Below, piece by piece: positions 43,816-53,439 of a stretch of DNA of 64,000 bases (its first letter is position 1; each line of letters opens with the position of its first letter). A program made the position numbers and the translations under genes. Origin of the DNA: Paraburkholderia sp. (GTDB lineage: Bacteria > Pseudomonadota > Gammaproteobacteria > Burkholderiales > Burkholderiaceae); NCBI GenBank assembly GCA_004322045.1, contig SCRN01000049.1, positions 124,001 to 188,000 on the forward strand, written 5' to 3'. The notes beneath the pieces were generated by a model. The model was not told the origin of the DNA. It saw nothing but the letters and a program-made list of their open reading frames with translations, and searched no databases.

Positions 43816-44628
43816 CTATTTGGCCGAACTCGACATGGATTTCAACTGCGCGCCAAGGCCGGTCAATACCAACTGATCTTTCACCTGATTGATGAAGATG
43901 CCGATGAAGAGCGCGAGCATCAGAACCGTCAAAGCGCCCTTGACCGGTTGCGCCAAGCTGATCAAGTCGAGTTTCTCCGCGGACTTCGAAATGAATCCGA
44001 AAGCAAAATCAACCAGCACCAAAATGAACAACATCGGTGCGGCAAGCTTCGCCGTGGTCTCCATCAAGGTGTCGGTCTGCCGCAATACGAAACTCTCGAG
44101 CACGCTCGCCGCCACCGGCGTGCTCGACGTGAGCGGCCACCATTGATAAGACTCGTACAGCACGCCGAGCAGAAACGTCATCCCGCCCAGCGCCCAGAAC
44201 GCAACGCCGGCCACCTGCGCCAGCAAAGTGCCAGTCGGTGTCGAATGATCCTGGTTCAAGGGATTCGTCATCTGCGCATTGTTGTACCCGGTCAGATCGT
44301 CGACATAAATGCCAGCCGCCTCTGCCACCCAGAACACAGTCGAGGCCGAAAAGCCCAATACGAGCCCAATCACGATCTCTCTGACGGCGATTTCCACGAG
44401 CGCCACGTTCGATAACGTCGCCATCATCGATTCGGGCTGCCCATAGGCAATGAAGGAACTGAACAGCAACACGATCCCGTTGCGCACGACGCCCTGCAGG
44501 ATGCTGTCCGATGTGGGCGGAAAGATGAAGAGCATCACGTAGAGTCGCAACGAACATAGTCCCAGCACCGTGAAGGCTTGTGTCAGGGTGATGCCAAGCT
44601 GCGAAAGCGTCGTCAGGCCGTCATTCAT
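43816..44628 (-). CDS. hrcT: HrcT, T3SS export apparatus protein (SctT)
   Basis: 270 residues from ATG 44628. Multi-pass inner-membrane protein of the SctRST export gate, FliR/SpaR family: LCSLRLYVMLFIFPPTSD, ALVEIAVREIVIGLVLGFSASTVFWVAEAAG, and MTFLLGVLYESYQWWPL. Last gene of the hrpB1-hrcT operon, in the same relative place as hrpB8 of Ralstonia. Confidence 0.94.
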   Translation of the reverse strand: MNDGLTTLSQLGITLTQAFTVLGLCSLRLYVMLFIFPPTSDSILQGVVRNGIVLLFSSFIAYGQPESMMATLSNVALVEIAVREIVIGLVLGFSASTVFWVAEAAGIYVDDLTGYNNAQMTNPLNQDHSTPTGTLLAQVAGVAFWALGGMTFLLGVLYESYQWWPLTSSTPVAASVLESFVLRQTDTLMETTAKLAAPMLFILVLVDFAFGFISKSAEKLDLISLAQPVKGALTVLMLALFIGIFINQVKDQLVLTGLGAQLKSMSSSAK

Positions 44629-44647
44629 CCGTGGCTCATGGGTTGGG

Positions 44648-45160
44648 TCATACGGCGGGTCGTGCAGCCAAGCGCATGCGGGCAAGCACCGCTTCTTCGG
44701 CCTCTTCGTCCGCGATGTCGTTTGCGGCGTTCATGCACGTGCGCCCGATATCCTCGATGCGCTCTTTGCAAAGATCGATGCGTCCGCGGTTGCCCGCAAT
44801 CGCACGTATCGTGGCGGCGACTTCGTCCTCGTGCGCGCGCACGACCTGTTCGGCCTCGGCCAGCTCCCGTTCGCACTCCCGCAGCCGCTCCTCGACGATC
44901 TCCGTGTACCGCATGCTGGCGTTCATGTCGGCGAGCGAAAATGCCTCGTCGCCGCACATCATGCGCGCGATGCGATCGCGGTATGCCTGCAGGAGATCGC
45001 TTTCATGACGCACCGCTTCGCGCTTGGCGTCGCGCTGCGCTTCGAGCCGCGCGTGCTCCTCGCGCTGAGACGCCAGCTTCGAACGCAACGTCTCCTCGAG
45101 CTGCGTGCGGCACTCGACAGTCCGCTTAAGCGCGGCCGTGCGTCGATTGGCAGAGGGCAT
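44648..45160 (-). CDS. hrpB7: HrpB7, T3SS stalk protein (SctO/YscO-like)
   Basis: 170 residues from ATG 45160, 2 bases after the hrcN stop. Almost entirely charged alpha helix with heptad patterns (LEETLRSKLASQREEHARLEAQRDAKREAV), as expected for the coiled-coil stalk that couples the ATPase to the export gate. Identity rests on position between hrcN and hrcT plus the coiled-coil character. The longer frame to 45934 is a shadow inside hrcN and is rejected. Confidence 0.85.
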   Translation of the reverse strand: MPSANRRTAALKRTVECRTQLEETLRSKLASQREEHARLEAQRDAKREAVRHESDLLQAYRDRIARMMCGDEAFSLADMNASMRYTEIVEERLRECERELAEAEQVVRAHEDEVAATIRAIAGNRGRIDLCKERIEDIGRTCMNAANDIADEEAEEAVLARMRLAARPAV

Positions 45161-45162
45161 TT

Positions 45163-46551
45163 TCAACGACTCCTGCTGCCTGCGAGCGCGAATAACCGCG
45201 CCTGGGTATCCTGCGCAGCGGCGAACTCCCCTGTTCCTTGAGAGAAGAAGGCGCGAATCGCGTCGACCTTGCTCACCGCTTCGTCGGCAACCGGATCTCC
45301 CCCCGGCTTGTACTCGCCGATCTGCAATAGCATCTCGACTTCGCGATACTTGGCAAGCAGCTCGCGCACCCGCGCGGCGGCGCGCATATGGTCGGTCGAC
45401 GTCACTTGCGGCATCACGCGGGACAGGCTTCCCAAGACGTCGATCGCAGGGTACTGATTCTTCGCCGCGATCTCGCGCGATAGGATCATGTGGCCGTCGA
45501 GGATCCCTCGCACTTCTTCCGCTATGGGATCGCTGCCCGTTTCGTCTTCGGCCAAAACCGTATAGAGCGCGGTGATCGAACCGTGCGAGCCCATGCCCGC
45601 ACGTTCGAGCAAACGCGGCAGCTCCGCAAAGATCGACGGTGGAAAGCCGCGCCGCGCCGGCGGCTCGCCGGCCGCAAGCCCGATTTCCCGCTGAGCGCGA
45701 GCAAAGCGAGTCAGCGAATCCATCATGAGCAGCACCCGCTTGCCCTGGTCGCGAAAGTGCTCGGCGATTGCGGTTGCGACATAGGCTGCCTTCGCGCGCT
45801 CGATGGAGGATCGGTCCGACGTTGCGCAGACGACCACCGACCGCTCCATGCCTTCGGGCCCAAGGATCAGTTCCACGAACTCGCGCACTTCTCTGCCGCG
45901 CTCGCCGATCAGCGCGATCACGGTCACATCGCACGACGTGCCGCGTGCGAACATCCCCAGCAACGTGCTCTTGCCGACGCCCGCCGGGGCGAAAATGCCC
46001 ATGCGCTGACCTTCGGCCAATGTCATCATGCCGTCGACCACGCGCACGCCGGTCGGCAACGGCGCGGCGATCAACTGGCGGCTCATGGGGTCCGGCGAGT
46101 CGGCGAACACCGGTCTTTCATCGTCCGCTTCAACCGGCCCCATGCCGTCGATGGGATGCCCGAGCGCGTCGATTACCCTGCCGAGCAACGCGTCGCCCAC
46201 CGGGACCGACAACGGACGCCCGAGCCCGATGACCTGGGTCGAGCGCGACACGTCGGCGAGCCGCGCAAAAGGCGACAGCAACGCGACATCTCGCGTAAAG
46301 CCGATCACCTCCGCATGTTGCAGCAGCGCGCCATTGGCCGACCGTAGCTCGCAGAGCTCGCCGAGACTGACGTCGAGCCCGCCCACTTTCATGAGCGTGC
46401 CGATCACCTCCAACACTTTGCCGCTACGGGTGACGTTGCTCGCCGAGAGCAGTTCTCGCTCGATCGCGTCGGCTAAATCCTCCACAGCGGGCAAGCGCGG
46501 CTGGCTCGGCTGCGCAGCAAATGCGGCGAAATCGATTTGTGGCGTATCCAT
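45163..46551 (-). CDS. hrcN: HrcN, T3SS ATPase (SctN)
   Basis: 462-residue hexameric ATPase that unfolds and detaches substrates from chaperones at the base of the injectisome. Walker A is APAGVGKST (188-196), Walker [13 protein letters not shown], and the F1/Rho family signature around [16 protein letters not shown]. Related to FliI and F1-beta. Central gene of the hrpB operon, directly before the stalk gene hrpB7. Confidence 0.97.
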   Translation of the reverse strand: MDTPQIDFAAFAAQPSQPRLPAVEDLADAIERELLSASNVTRSGKVLEVIGTLMKVGGLDVSLGELCELRSANGALLQHAEVIGFTRDVALLSPFARLADVSRSTQVIGLGRPLSVPVGDALLGRVIDALGHPIDGMGPVEADDERPVFADSPDPMSRQLIAAPLPTGVRVVDGMMTLAEGQRMGIFAPAGVGKSTLLGMFARGTSCDVTVIALIGERGREVREFVELILGPEGMERSVVVCATSDRSSIERAKAAYVATAIAEHFRDQGKRVLLMMDSLTRFARAQREIGLAAGEPPARRGFPPSIFAELPRLLERAGMGSHGSITALYTVLAEDETGSDPIAEEVRGILDGHMILSREIAAKNQYPAIDVLGSLSRVMPQVTSTDHMRAAARVRELLAKYREVEMLLQIGEYKPGGDPVADEAVSKVDAIRAFFSQGTGEFAAAQDTQARLFALAGSRSR

Positions 46552-46569
46552 CAGGCCGTCCGATCGGGG

Positions 46570-47319
46570 TCAGTCCGTCGCCGCATCGGCAGCGTCGGCA
46601 ATGTTGTGCAGCTCACGCAGCGAATGCTTGAGCGCGCGCGCCACCGCCGAGCGCATCGCCCGCAATTGCGTGGTCAAGCTCGCATCGATCGAACCGAAAT
46701 CCGATTCGCAAATGCAACTGCCCGCCTCGAGCCGCTTGTCCGCCACGACCGAAAGCGGGAACGGACGCCCGAGTTCGCGCCAGCGCGCCGACAGCCTCTC
46801 GAACGCAATGCATGCTTTCTCGTAGTCGACAGGGCTCACGCGGACGCGTAAATACGTTGCGCCTTCGACGATGCGGTCGATCGTCGTCAATGCGCGCTCG
46901 AACAGCGTTTCCGATTGCTGCACCCGCACGATCTGCTCGACGGCGAGCGTGACGATCTCCGCGAGACGCTCGCGCAGCTTCGTTTGAATCTGCCGCTGCT
47001 CGTCTCCGACATCGGCAAGCCGATCCATCCAATCGGCCAACGCTTGCTTCTCCCCCGCTTGATAGCCGCGTTGCGCTGCGGATTCGTATTCCCGGTGCGC
47101 CGCATCGACGATCGTCTCCGCTTGCGCGTGAGCCGCATCGACGATGGCCCGCGCTTCTTCCCGCGCCTGCGTGAGAATGGCGTCACGGTCTTCAGCGAGT
47201 TGCGCGTAGCCTTCGTCGATCTCCACCAATGCGCCGAACGCATCGCGCGGAATCACATCCGCATGCGTCCCGACCCGCGCATCCGGCAAGGCGCGATCCG
47301 ATCTCAGCCAAATAACCAT
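46570..47319 (-). CDS. hrcL: HrcL/HrpB5, ATPase regulator (SctL)
   Basis: About 249 residues from ATG 47319 (MVIWLRSD); a GTG-type start six bases earlier is possible. FliH/YscL family: long helical N-terminal half (QAREEARAIVDAAHAQAETIVDAAHREYE) followed by a globular C-terminal half (LVVADKRLEAGSCICESDFGSIDASL). Binds and holds the HrcN ATPase in the cytosolic sorting platform. Overlaps hrpB4 by 16 bases. Confidence 0.92.
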   Translation of the reverse strand: MVIWLRSDRALPDARVGTHADVIPRDAFGALVEIDEGYAQLAEDRDAILTQAREEARAIVDAAHAQAETIVDAAHREYESAAQRGYQAGEKQALADWMDRLADVGDEQRQIQTKLRERLAEIVTLAVEQIVRVQQSETLFERALTTIDRIVEGATYLRVRVSPVDYEKACIAFERLSARWRELGRPFPLSVVADKRLEAGSCICESDFGSIDASLTTQLRAMRSAVARALKHSLRELHNIADAADAATD

Positions 47320-48020
47320 GCCCACTCCGGAATCAATTCTGGCAACCGTGCGAGCAGTCGCGCAGTGCCGAAGGCGTCGAACTCGCGAGCGCTTTCATGC
47401 ACCCATGGCGGTGAGCGCATCTCGCGCGGCAATGCGAGGCACAGCAGAGAAAACGGCGCGGCGCCGGCAGGCGCATCGCGCATGAGCAACGCGCCCCCCT
47501 CGCATGCAAGCGCTTGCGCGTCGAGCGTCTCCAACGCGGGCGGCGCCGGCGAGCGCACCGTCGAGCGGGCGATCTCGGGCACGCTCGTCGTGTCGCGCGC
47601 GCCTTCCATGAGCCGGTCGATCGGGATGCCGATCCATTCCGAAAGCTGCTGACGGCTACGCTTGTCGATCAAGCGCCGCACGTCGGCGCGACGCAACATC
47701 AGCGCACGCATACGCAAAACGCGCAGCGCCCACTCCGGCGGCAAGGCATCGAGCACGGCCAAGTTCGGCGCGCGCAACGCGTCCAGCGACGGAGGCTGCA
47801 CGCCCGCCACGCTCGTGAGCGAGCGCGACAACGCATCGACCTGAGCGCGTCCCGCGCTCGCGAGTGCGGCGCGCAACGGTTCGAGCGCCTCGGTAGCGAC
47901 GCCGAGCGCCGCGGCAAGCCACGACGGATGCGCCCAGCGCGCCGCATCGCGGACATTGCGTTCGTACGCGGCAAAGGCAGCCGCCATCCGCGCGAACGGA
48001 AACATCGTGGGCGCGCCCAT
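47304..48020 (-). CDS. hrpB4: HrpB4 (SctK-like sorting-platform protein)
   Basis: 238 residues, Ala/Arg/Leu-rich, mostly helical, with WAHPSWLAAALG near 30 and PPEWALRVLRMRALMLRRADVRRLIDKRS at 93-121. This is the position and size of HrpB4 in Ralstonia and Xanthomonas (SctK, which links the SctQ pods to the inner ring). The start overlaps the hrcJ stop as TGATG. Sequence similarity in this family is low, so position carries much of the call. Confidence 0.85.
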   Translation of the reverse strand: MGAPTMFPFARMAAAFAAYERNVRDAARWAHPSWLAAALGVATEALEPLRAALASAGRAQVDALSRSLTSVAGVQPPSLDALRAPNLAVLDALPPEWALRVLRMRALMLRRADVRRLIDKRSRQQLSEWIGIPIDRLMEGARDTTSVPEIARSTVRSPAPPALETLDAQALACEGGALLMRDAPAGAAPFSLLCLALPREMRSPPWVHESAREFDAFGTARLLARLPELIPEWAWLFG

Positions 48021-48835
48021 CAGGTCGTCGATGAAGATTTGCGGTTCTGGAACCGTGCGAACAGCGCTTTGAGCTTGGCGCGAAGCGCCTCTTTTTCAGC
48101 CTCCGCCGGGATGCCTCGCTTCGTCCACAAGAACAACCCCGCCGCGCAGACGAGGAACACCAACGCGGCCCCCGCCACCAGGCGCACCGGCCATGACGTC
48201 TGCGGCACCTTCGGCACATCCAAGGGATCGGCCGGAACAGCAGTCACGCTCACGGCTTCGTAGGTGAGCCCTTCGACACTGTGCATCACGAGCGTCTTGA
48301 TCTGCGGCAGCAAGGCGTTCACATCGGAATCGGAACGGTATTTGATGAACACGGAGGCCGACGAAGGCTTCATCTGCTGCGCGAGCGGATCGTTGTTCGG
48401 CAGCACGATTTGCACACGCGCGACGACCACGCCGTCGATCTTCGATAAAGTCGCCGAGAGCTCCTGCTCGAGGCCGTAGATGAAGCGGACGCGCTCCTCG
48501 GTCGGCGTCGACACGAGGCCGTCCTTCTTGAACAGCATGCCGAGATCGTCGTACTTGTTGTGCGGCAGCCCGCGAGCACGAAGCACTTGCATCGCACGCA
48601 GAACCTGGTCCTTGTCCACTTCGAGCGTCCAGGTCTTGCCGTTGTCCGATGTGGTTTTCGACGCATCGACCCCCTGCTCCAACAACGCGACGACCATCTC
48701 GTTGGCGTCCTGTTCCGACAGGTTGCCGTACAGTTCTTTGTTGCATCCCGCCAGCGCAGCAAGCACCGCGAACATCATGCACAGCACGCCGGTGCGTGCG
48801 ACGCTCGCCGCGGGGCGCCTCCTCGTGTGCGGCAT
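48020..48835 (-). CDS. hrcJ: HrcJ, T3SS inner-membrane ring lipoprotein (SctJ)
   Basis: 271 residues. Lipoprotein signal with lipobox LAGC (Cys31), then the YscJ/FliF ring-building domains: ELYGNLSEQDANEMVVALLEQG, LPHNKYDDLGMLFKKDGLVSTPTEERVRFIYGLEQEL and ARVQIVLP. A single transmembrane helix (about 217-237) is followed by a short basic cytosolic tail. Forms the MS-like ring with HrpD5. Confidence 0.95.
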   Translation of the reverse strand: MPHTRRRPAASVARTGVLCMMFAVLAALAGCNKELYGNLSEQDANEMVVALLEQGVDASKTTSDNGKTWTLEVDKDQVLRAMQVLRARGLPHNKYDDLGMLFKKDGLVSTPTEERVRFIYGLEQELSATLSKIDGVVVARVQIVLPNNDPLAQQMKPSSASVFIKYRSDSDVNALLPQIKTLVMHSVEGLTYEAVSVTAVPADPLDVPKVPQTSWPVRLVAGAALVFLVCAAGLFLWTKRGIPAEAEKEALRAKLKALFARFQNRKSSSTT

Positions 48836-48838
48836 GGC

Positions 48839-49222
48839 TTATTGATTCTTCATCAAGGTGTCGAGCGAGGATCGGGACGAATTCATGACGCCCATCTTCG
48901 CCTGCATATCGAGTTGCGTGCCGGCGATTTCGAGCACGACCTTGGTCCCGGCCGCCGTCATCTCTTGCATCGACATGCCCGCTGCATTTTGCGTCAACGA
49001 AAGGGCGTCGTTGACCGACTGCTGCAACTCCGCATCCTGCGCCGCCGCCAGCTTCGCCACGACGTTCGTATCGCCGCCCGCTTGCTGGGGCGCTTCCATG
49101 CGCGGGCTCTGCATCAACGATTTGAACTTGTCGCCTAGCTGCTGCACGGACGGGTCGGCCGCCGGCTGCGTAGTGCTCTGCAATGCAGACTTCACCTGTT
49201 CAGGGGTAATGACGACGCTCAT
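48839..49222 (-). CDS. hrpB2: HrpB2, T3SS inner rod/early substrate (SctI-like)
   Basis: 127 residues from ATG 49222, fixed by GGAGG six bases upstream; the TTG two codons earlier is rejected. N-terminus MSVVITPEQVKSALQ, middle VQQLGDKFKSLMQ, and C-terminal half VLEIAGTQLDMQAKMGVMNSSRSSLDTLMKNQ, which has the YscI/HrpB2 pattern of a polymerising C-terminal helix. In Xanthomonas HrpB2 is secreted and needed for pilus assembly. Confidence 0.9.
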   Translation of the reverse strand: MSVVITPEQVKSALQSTTQPAADPSVQQLGDKFKSLMQSPRMEAPQQAGGDTNVVAKLAAAQDAELQQSVNDALSLTQNAAGMSMQEMTAAGTKVVLEIAGTQLDMQAKMGVMNSSRSSLDTLMKNQ

Positions 49223-49255
49223 GTCCAACCTCCGGGGTATGCAATAGGATCGAGA

Positions 49256-49837
49256 TCAAATGCGCAGATAGTTCGGTTGCGGCATGGCCGCGCGAGCCGA
49301 TCCGGCCGTGTCGCTCGACGAAGCGCCCTGCTCTGCCGCTGCCGCGGGCGGTCCGTCGTTCAACGTCGCAATCGACGCCGGCAACTCGAACCTTCCCCCG
49401 TTGCGATACGCATGAACGGCCGAGCGCAGGTCTTCGCGCGCTTCGAGCACACGAACGAGTTGGAGCGTGTCGCTGCTCGGATCCTGCTCGATCGCTTCGG
49501 TCGCGCTGAGCCGCCAGCTCGGGTCGCCCTTGACGGCCAGACAGAACGCCAGCAGCGCTTTGGCGTATGAGAATTGCGGCGCATTCGCGACGACCCACGA
49601 GAACACACGAATCGCCTCTTCCCAGCGGCCGTTCAACATGTGCAACAACCCGGTGAACGCCTCTAGCTCCGCCAGTTTCGGGCGCAGCACGCGCACGGCG
49701 TCCAGCACCATTTCGACATCGAATGGGTCGCCTTCCACAGCGGGAAATTTACTGGTAAGCGCCACCGACACGGTCTCGATCAAACCGCTGACAATGTCCT
49801 GACTGCAGTCCAGATAATCGGGCGATGTGACGCTCAT
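49256..49837 (-). CDS. hrpB1: HrpB1 (HrpB1/HrpK family, TPR-like)
   Basis: 193 residues from ATG 49837 with AGGAG nine bases upstream. TPR-like helices: LAELEAFTGLLHMLNGRWEEAIRVFSWVV and PQFSYAKALLAFCLAVKGDPSW, typical of HrpB1, a periplasmic/peptidoglycan-associated T3SS assembly factor in Xanthomonas (YscG-like chaperone fold). First gene of the eight-gene operon ending with hrcT, driven by the PIP promoter upstream. Confidence 0.9.
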   Translation of the reverse strand: MSVTSPDYLDCSQDIVSGLIETVSVALTSKFPAVEGDPFDVEMVLDAVRVLRPKLAELEAFTGLLHMLNGRWEEAIRVFSWVVANAPQFSYAKALLAFCLAVKGDPSWRLSATEAIEQDPSSDTLQLVRVLEAREDLRSAVHAYRNGGRFELPASIATLNDGPPAAAAEQGASSSDTAGSARAAMPQPNYLRI

Positions 49838-49924
49838 GGCGCGAAGCTCCTGCAAGGTAGGGGTCTGCGGAACGCAAGCCGCGCTAGCACAGCCGCTCGC
49901 GTTCCGATTGTCGACGACAACCTA

Positions 49925-49987
49925 ACGATACTCAGCCGCCCGGCTTTGCCGACCCCTAGACCACGAAGCGGGCGATGCTGCGGCGAA
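49925..49987 (-). promoter_or_regulatory. PIP/hrpII promoter of the hrpB1-hrcT operon
   Basis: Minus strand TTCG-N16-TTCG (halves at 49964-49967 and 49984-49987), then 32 bases to TATCGT (49925-49930). The hrpB1 ATG is about 88 bases past the -10. Part of the 374-base divergent control region 49838-50211 with the hrcU promoter. Confidence 0.88.
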
Positions 49988-50071
49988 GTTCGGCGAATCG
50001 ATCGCGCATCCGGCGCAACGGACCTTAGTGGTCGCAACGGTGCACTTGCCGATTCCCGCACTGCAACGCGC

Positions 50072-50133
50072 TTCGCTGTGCCATCGCCTGGTTCGCGTCG
50101 ACTGGGGCCCGCGGCGTGCAATCCAGTTACCGT
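50072..50133 (+). promoter_or_regulatory. PIP/hrpII promoter of the hrcU operon
   Basis: Perfect TTCGC-N15-TTCGC (halves starting 50072 and 50092), then 31 bases to TACCGT (50128-50133). hrcU starts 78 bases later. It mirrors the hrpB1 promoter, so HrpB would switch on both halves of the secretion system from one 374-base region; nothing else definable lies between the two boxes. Confidence 0.9.
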
Positions 50134-50211
50134 CCATCATCGATTGGCATGACGCGAGGCGGTTCGCGATGCACGCCGCAAGAGCCGACACGCAGTCTGC
50201 AGGGGTAGCCG

Positions 50212-51315
50212 ATGAGCGAAGAAAAAACCGAAGAGCCCACAGAAAAACGGCTGCGCGATGCGCGCGAAGACGGCGAGGTAGCGAAAAGCACCGATCTGAC
50301 CGACGCCGTCACGATGGCGGCCGCGCTCGCCACGCTGATGCTGGCGTCGGGCGCATTCGCGGGCGCGTTGCGCACGATCGTCGCCACGGCGCTCCAATTC
50401 GTGTCGGGCGATCACTCGCTCGAGCATTTGTTCGCCAAGCTGATCAGCCTCGGTTCGCAGGCGCTGATCGTCATCGTGCCGTGCGTCTTGGCCGCGGCCG
50501 TGGCCGCCCTCGCCGCACTGATTCCGCAGATCGGCTTTCAGATCAGCATGAAGCCGGTGGTGCCCGATCTTGCCAATGCCAGCCCGGTTTCAGGCATCAA
50601 GCAGATCTTCTCGTCGCGCACGCTGATCGAGCTGGCGAAGATGCTCGTCAAGTCGGTCGTCATCGGCTTCACCATGTGGGTGACGATCAAATGGATGTTG
50701 CCGCTCGTCGTCGGATCGCTGTATCAACCGTTGCCGCAGTTGTCGAAGATGTTCTGGGACATGCTGATCAAGCTGTGCTGTATCGCGGCAGTGGCGTTCG
50801 CGGTGATCGGCGCCATCGATCTGAAGATCCAGCAGGTGATGTTCATGCGCAAGCAGCGCATGTCGAAGGACGAAGTCAAGCGCGAGCACAAGGAGCAGGA
50901 GGGCGACCCGTTGATCAAAGGCGAGCGCAGAAGGCTCGCGCGCCAATTTGCAACGGAGGATCCGCCGCGCCTGCGCGTGGGCTTCGCCAATGCGTTGATC
51001 GTCAATCCGACGCACTACGCCGTGGCGATTCGCTATGCCCCCGACGAGCATCCGCTACCGCTCGTCACCGCGAAAGGCATGGATGAAACCGCCGCGCAAT
51101 TGCGGCACTTCGCGCAGGAGGCGAGCGTCCCGATCATCGGCAATCCGCCGGTCGCGCGAGCGCTCTACAAAGTGGGGATAGACGAGCCGATTCCCGAGGA
51201 GTTGTTCGAAACCGTCGCGGCCATCTTGCGCTGGGTGGATTCGATCGGCGCACAGGAGCGGATGCGCGCGGCAAAGAACGCATCCCGGCACGGCATGAAC
51301 CAAGCGGCGCCTTGA
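50212..51315 (+). CDS. hrcU: HrcU, T3SS autocleaving switch protein (SctU)
   Basis: 367 residues. N-terminus EEKTEEPTEKRLRDAREDGEVAKS is the FlhB/YscU signature, followed by four membrane helices (about 30-210). The autocleavage site NPTH is at 265-268 in IVNPTHYAVAIRY. Controls the switch from early to late substrates together with HpaP. AGGGG lies upstream of ATG 50212. Confidence 0.96.
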   Translation: MSEEKTEEPTEKRLRDAREDGEVAKSTDLTDAVTMAAALATLMLASGAFAGALRTIVATALQFVSGDHSLEHLFAKLISLGSQALIVIVPCVLAAAVAALAALIPQIGFQISMKPVVPDLANASPVSGIKQIFSSRTLIELAKMLVKSVVIGFTMWVTIKWMLPLVVGSLYQPLPQLSKMFWDMLIKLCCIAAVAFAVIGAIDLKIQQVMFMRKQRMSKDEVKREHKEQEGDPLIKGERRRLARQFATEDPPRLRVGFANALIVNPTHYAVAIRYAPDEHPLPLVTAKGMDETAAQLRHFAQEASVPIIGNPPVARALYKVGIDEPIPEELFETVAAILRWVDSIGAQERMRAAKNASRHGMNQAAP

Positions 51316-51325
51316 GAGAGTCCAG

Positions 51326-53410
51326 ATGTTCAAGACATTGAAACTACCCGCATTCGGCGAAGTCGGCATCGCGCTGCTCGTCGTGGCGATCATCTCGCTG
51401 ATGATCCTGCCGCTGCCGCCGGCGCTGATCGACATGCTGCTCGCGCTCAACATCACCATCAGCGTGACCTTGCTGATGATCACGATGTACGTGCCGAACG
51501 TGATCTCGCTTTCGGTGTTTCCGTCGCTGCTGCTGTTCACCACGCTCTATCGGCTGTCGCTCAACATTGCTTCGACCAAGTCGATTTTGCTGCATGCCGA
51601 CGCCGGCCACATCATCGAGAGCTTCGGCGAACTCGTCGTGGGCGGCAATCTCGTGGTGGGCCTCGTCGTTTTCGTCATCATCACGACCGTGCAATTCATC
51701 GTGATCGCGAAAGGTTCGGAGCGGGTGGCAGAGGTGGGCGCGCGCTTCACGCTCGATGCGTTGCCGGGTAAGCAGATGAGTATCGACGCGGATTTGCGCT
51801 CGAATCTGCTCACGCCCGAGGAAGCGCGCCGCAAGCGCGCCAAGCTCGCGATCGAGAGCCAGTTGCACGGCGGCATGGACGGCGCGATGAAGTTCGTCAA
51901 AGGCGATGCGATCGCGGGCCTCATTATTACGGCCATCAACATCGTGGCCGGTATCGCAGTGGGCGTCGCCTATCACGACATGTCCGCGGGCGAAGCAGCC
52001 AATCGGTTTTCCATCTTGTCGGTGGGCGATGCGATGGTGTCGCAGATCCCCTCGCTGCTGCTTTCCGTGGCGGCTGGCGTGATGATCACGCGCGTGGGGG
52101 ATGAAGGCGAATCCAAGCCGCTGTCGCTCGGCGACGAGATCGGCAAGCAACTCACCACCAGTGCGCGCGCGCTTTACTTTGCGAGCTTGCTGCTGCTGGG
52201 CTTTGCCGCAGTGCCGGGCTTTCCGAGCGGGTTGTTTGTGTTGCTGGCCGCCACGTTGGCGTTTTGCGGCTACCGGCTCAGCAAGCGCGAGCCCGAAGCA
52301 GCGACGCACGCCAGCGAGGCTGTCACCGCCATGCAGCGAGCCGGCTCGAAGGTGGACGTCCCGGCCATTCTGACGCGCGCGCCACAGTTCGCGTGCCCTG
52401 TCGGCGTGCGCATCTCCCCCGATCTCGTAGACCGCCTACCGCCCGCCGCCCTCGACAAATCGTTCGGCGCCGAACGCGCACGCTTGCAGGAACATCTTGG
52501 CCTGCCGTTCCCAGGCATCACGATTTGGACCAACGACGCCCTGCCGGCGTCGACCTTCGAACTGCTCATGCACGACGTGCCCTATTGCTCGATCGAAATG
52601 CCGCCCGGAAAGGTGATGCTGCCCGACGTCAATGCGTTCGGCGTCGATAGCACGCTTCACGCGGAGATCGCCGCCTTGACCGCTCGATGCGAGCAACGGG
52701 GCGGCCTCGACGGCGGCCCCGGTCCTACATGGTGGATCGACGAGAAGCAGTTGCCGGCCAAAGTGCCTGCGTGGCGCCCCGAACAGGTCATCGCTCACGC
52801 ATCCGTTGCGATGCTGCGCCGGCACGCGTCGCTCTTTTTGGGCATTCAGGAAGTGCAGTGGATTCTCGATCAGCAGAATGCGGAATATCCGGGGCTCGTG
52901 ACCGAAGTGCAAAAGGTCCTGCCGCCGCAGCGGATCGCCGATGTGTTGCGGCGCCTGCTCGAAGAGCAGATTCCCATCCGCAACGTGCGCAGCATCATGG
53001 AAAGCCTGATCGTCTGGGGCGCCAAGGAAAAGGACATGTTGATGTTGACTGAGTATGTGCGCGGCGACATCGCTCGCTTCCTCGCGCACCGCGCCACGGG
53101 CGGGACGCGGCAGCTGCCCGCGGTCATGCTCGATCTGGCCGTCGAACAGCACATTCGCCAGTGCATCAAGCAGACGCCGACCGGCAATTACCTTGCGTTG
53201 CCGCCGGAAGAAGCGGGCTACCTGATCGACCAGATCCAGTCGTTCGTCGGCGAAACGCCGCGTGACGGCGTGGCGCTCGTCACGTCGATGGATATTCGCC
53301 GATACGTGAGGCGGATGATCGAAGCAAGACTGGGCTGGCTGTCCGTCTATTCGTATCAAGAGCTCGGCGAGCACGTGGATCTACAGCCGCTGGGCCGCGT
53401 GACCATCTAA
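51326..53410 (+). CDS. hrcV: HrcV, T3SS major export apparatus protein (SctV)
   Basis: 694 residues. N-terminal half with about eight membrane helices and the FHIPEP-family motif region SLSVFPSLLLFTTLYRLSLNIASTKSILL. The cytosolic loop reads DALPGKQMSIDADLRS. The C-terminal cytosolic domain (about 350-694) forms the nonameric export ring that binds chaperones. Starts 10 bases after hrcU. Confidence 0.97.
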   Translation: MFKTLKLPAFGEVGIALLVVAIISLMILPLPPALIDMLLALNITISVTLLMITMYVPNVISLSVFPSLLLFTTLYRLSLNIASTKSILLHADAGHIIESFGELVVGGNLVVGLVVFVIITTVQFIVIAKGSERVAEVGARFTLDALPGKQMSIDADLRSNLLTPEEARRKRAKLAIESQLHGGMDGAMKFVKGDAIAGLIITAINIVAGIAVGVAYHDMSAGEAANRFSILSVGDAMVSQIPSLLLSVAAGVMITRVGDEGESKPLSLGDEIGKQLTTSARALYFASLLLLGFAAVPGFPSGLFVLLAATLAFCGYRLSKREPEAATHASEAVTAMQRAGSKVDVPAILTRAPQFACPVGVRISPDLVDRLPPAALDKSFGAERARLQEHLGLPFPGITIWTNDALPASTFELLMHDVPYCSIEMPPGKVMLPDVNAFGVDSTLHAEIAALTARCEQRGGLDGGPGPTWWIDEKQLPAKVPAWRPEQVIAHASVAMLRRHASLFLGIQEVQWILDQQNAEYPGLVTEVQKVLPPQRIADVLRRLLEEQIPIRNVRSIMESLIVWGAKEKDMLMLTEYVRGDIARFLAHRATGGTRQLPAVMLDLAVEQHIRQCIKQTPTGNYLALPPEEAGYLIDQIQSFVGETPRDGVALVTSMDIRRYVRRMIEARLGWLSVYSYQELGEHVDLQPLGRVTI

Positions 53411-53439
53411 GCCGCCCGCCCCTCATCGTTAGGACATCC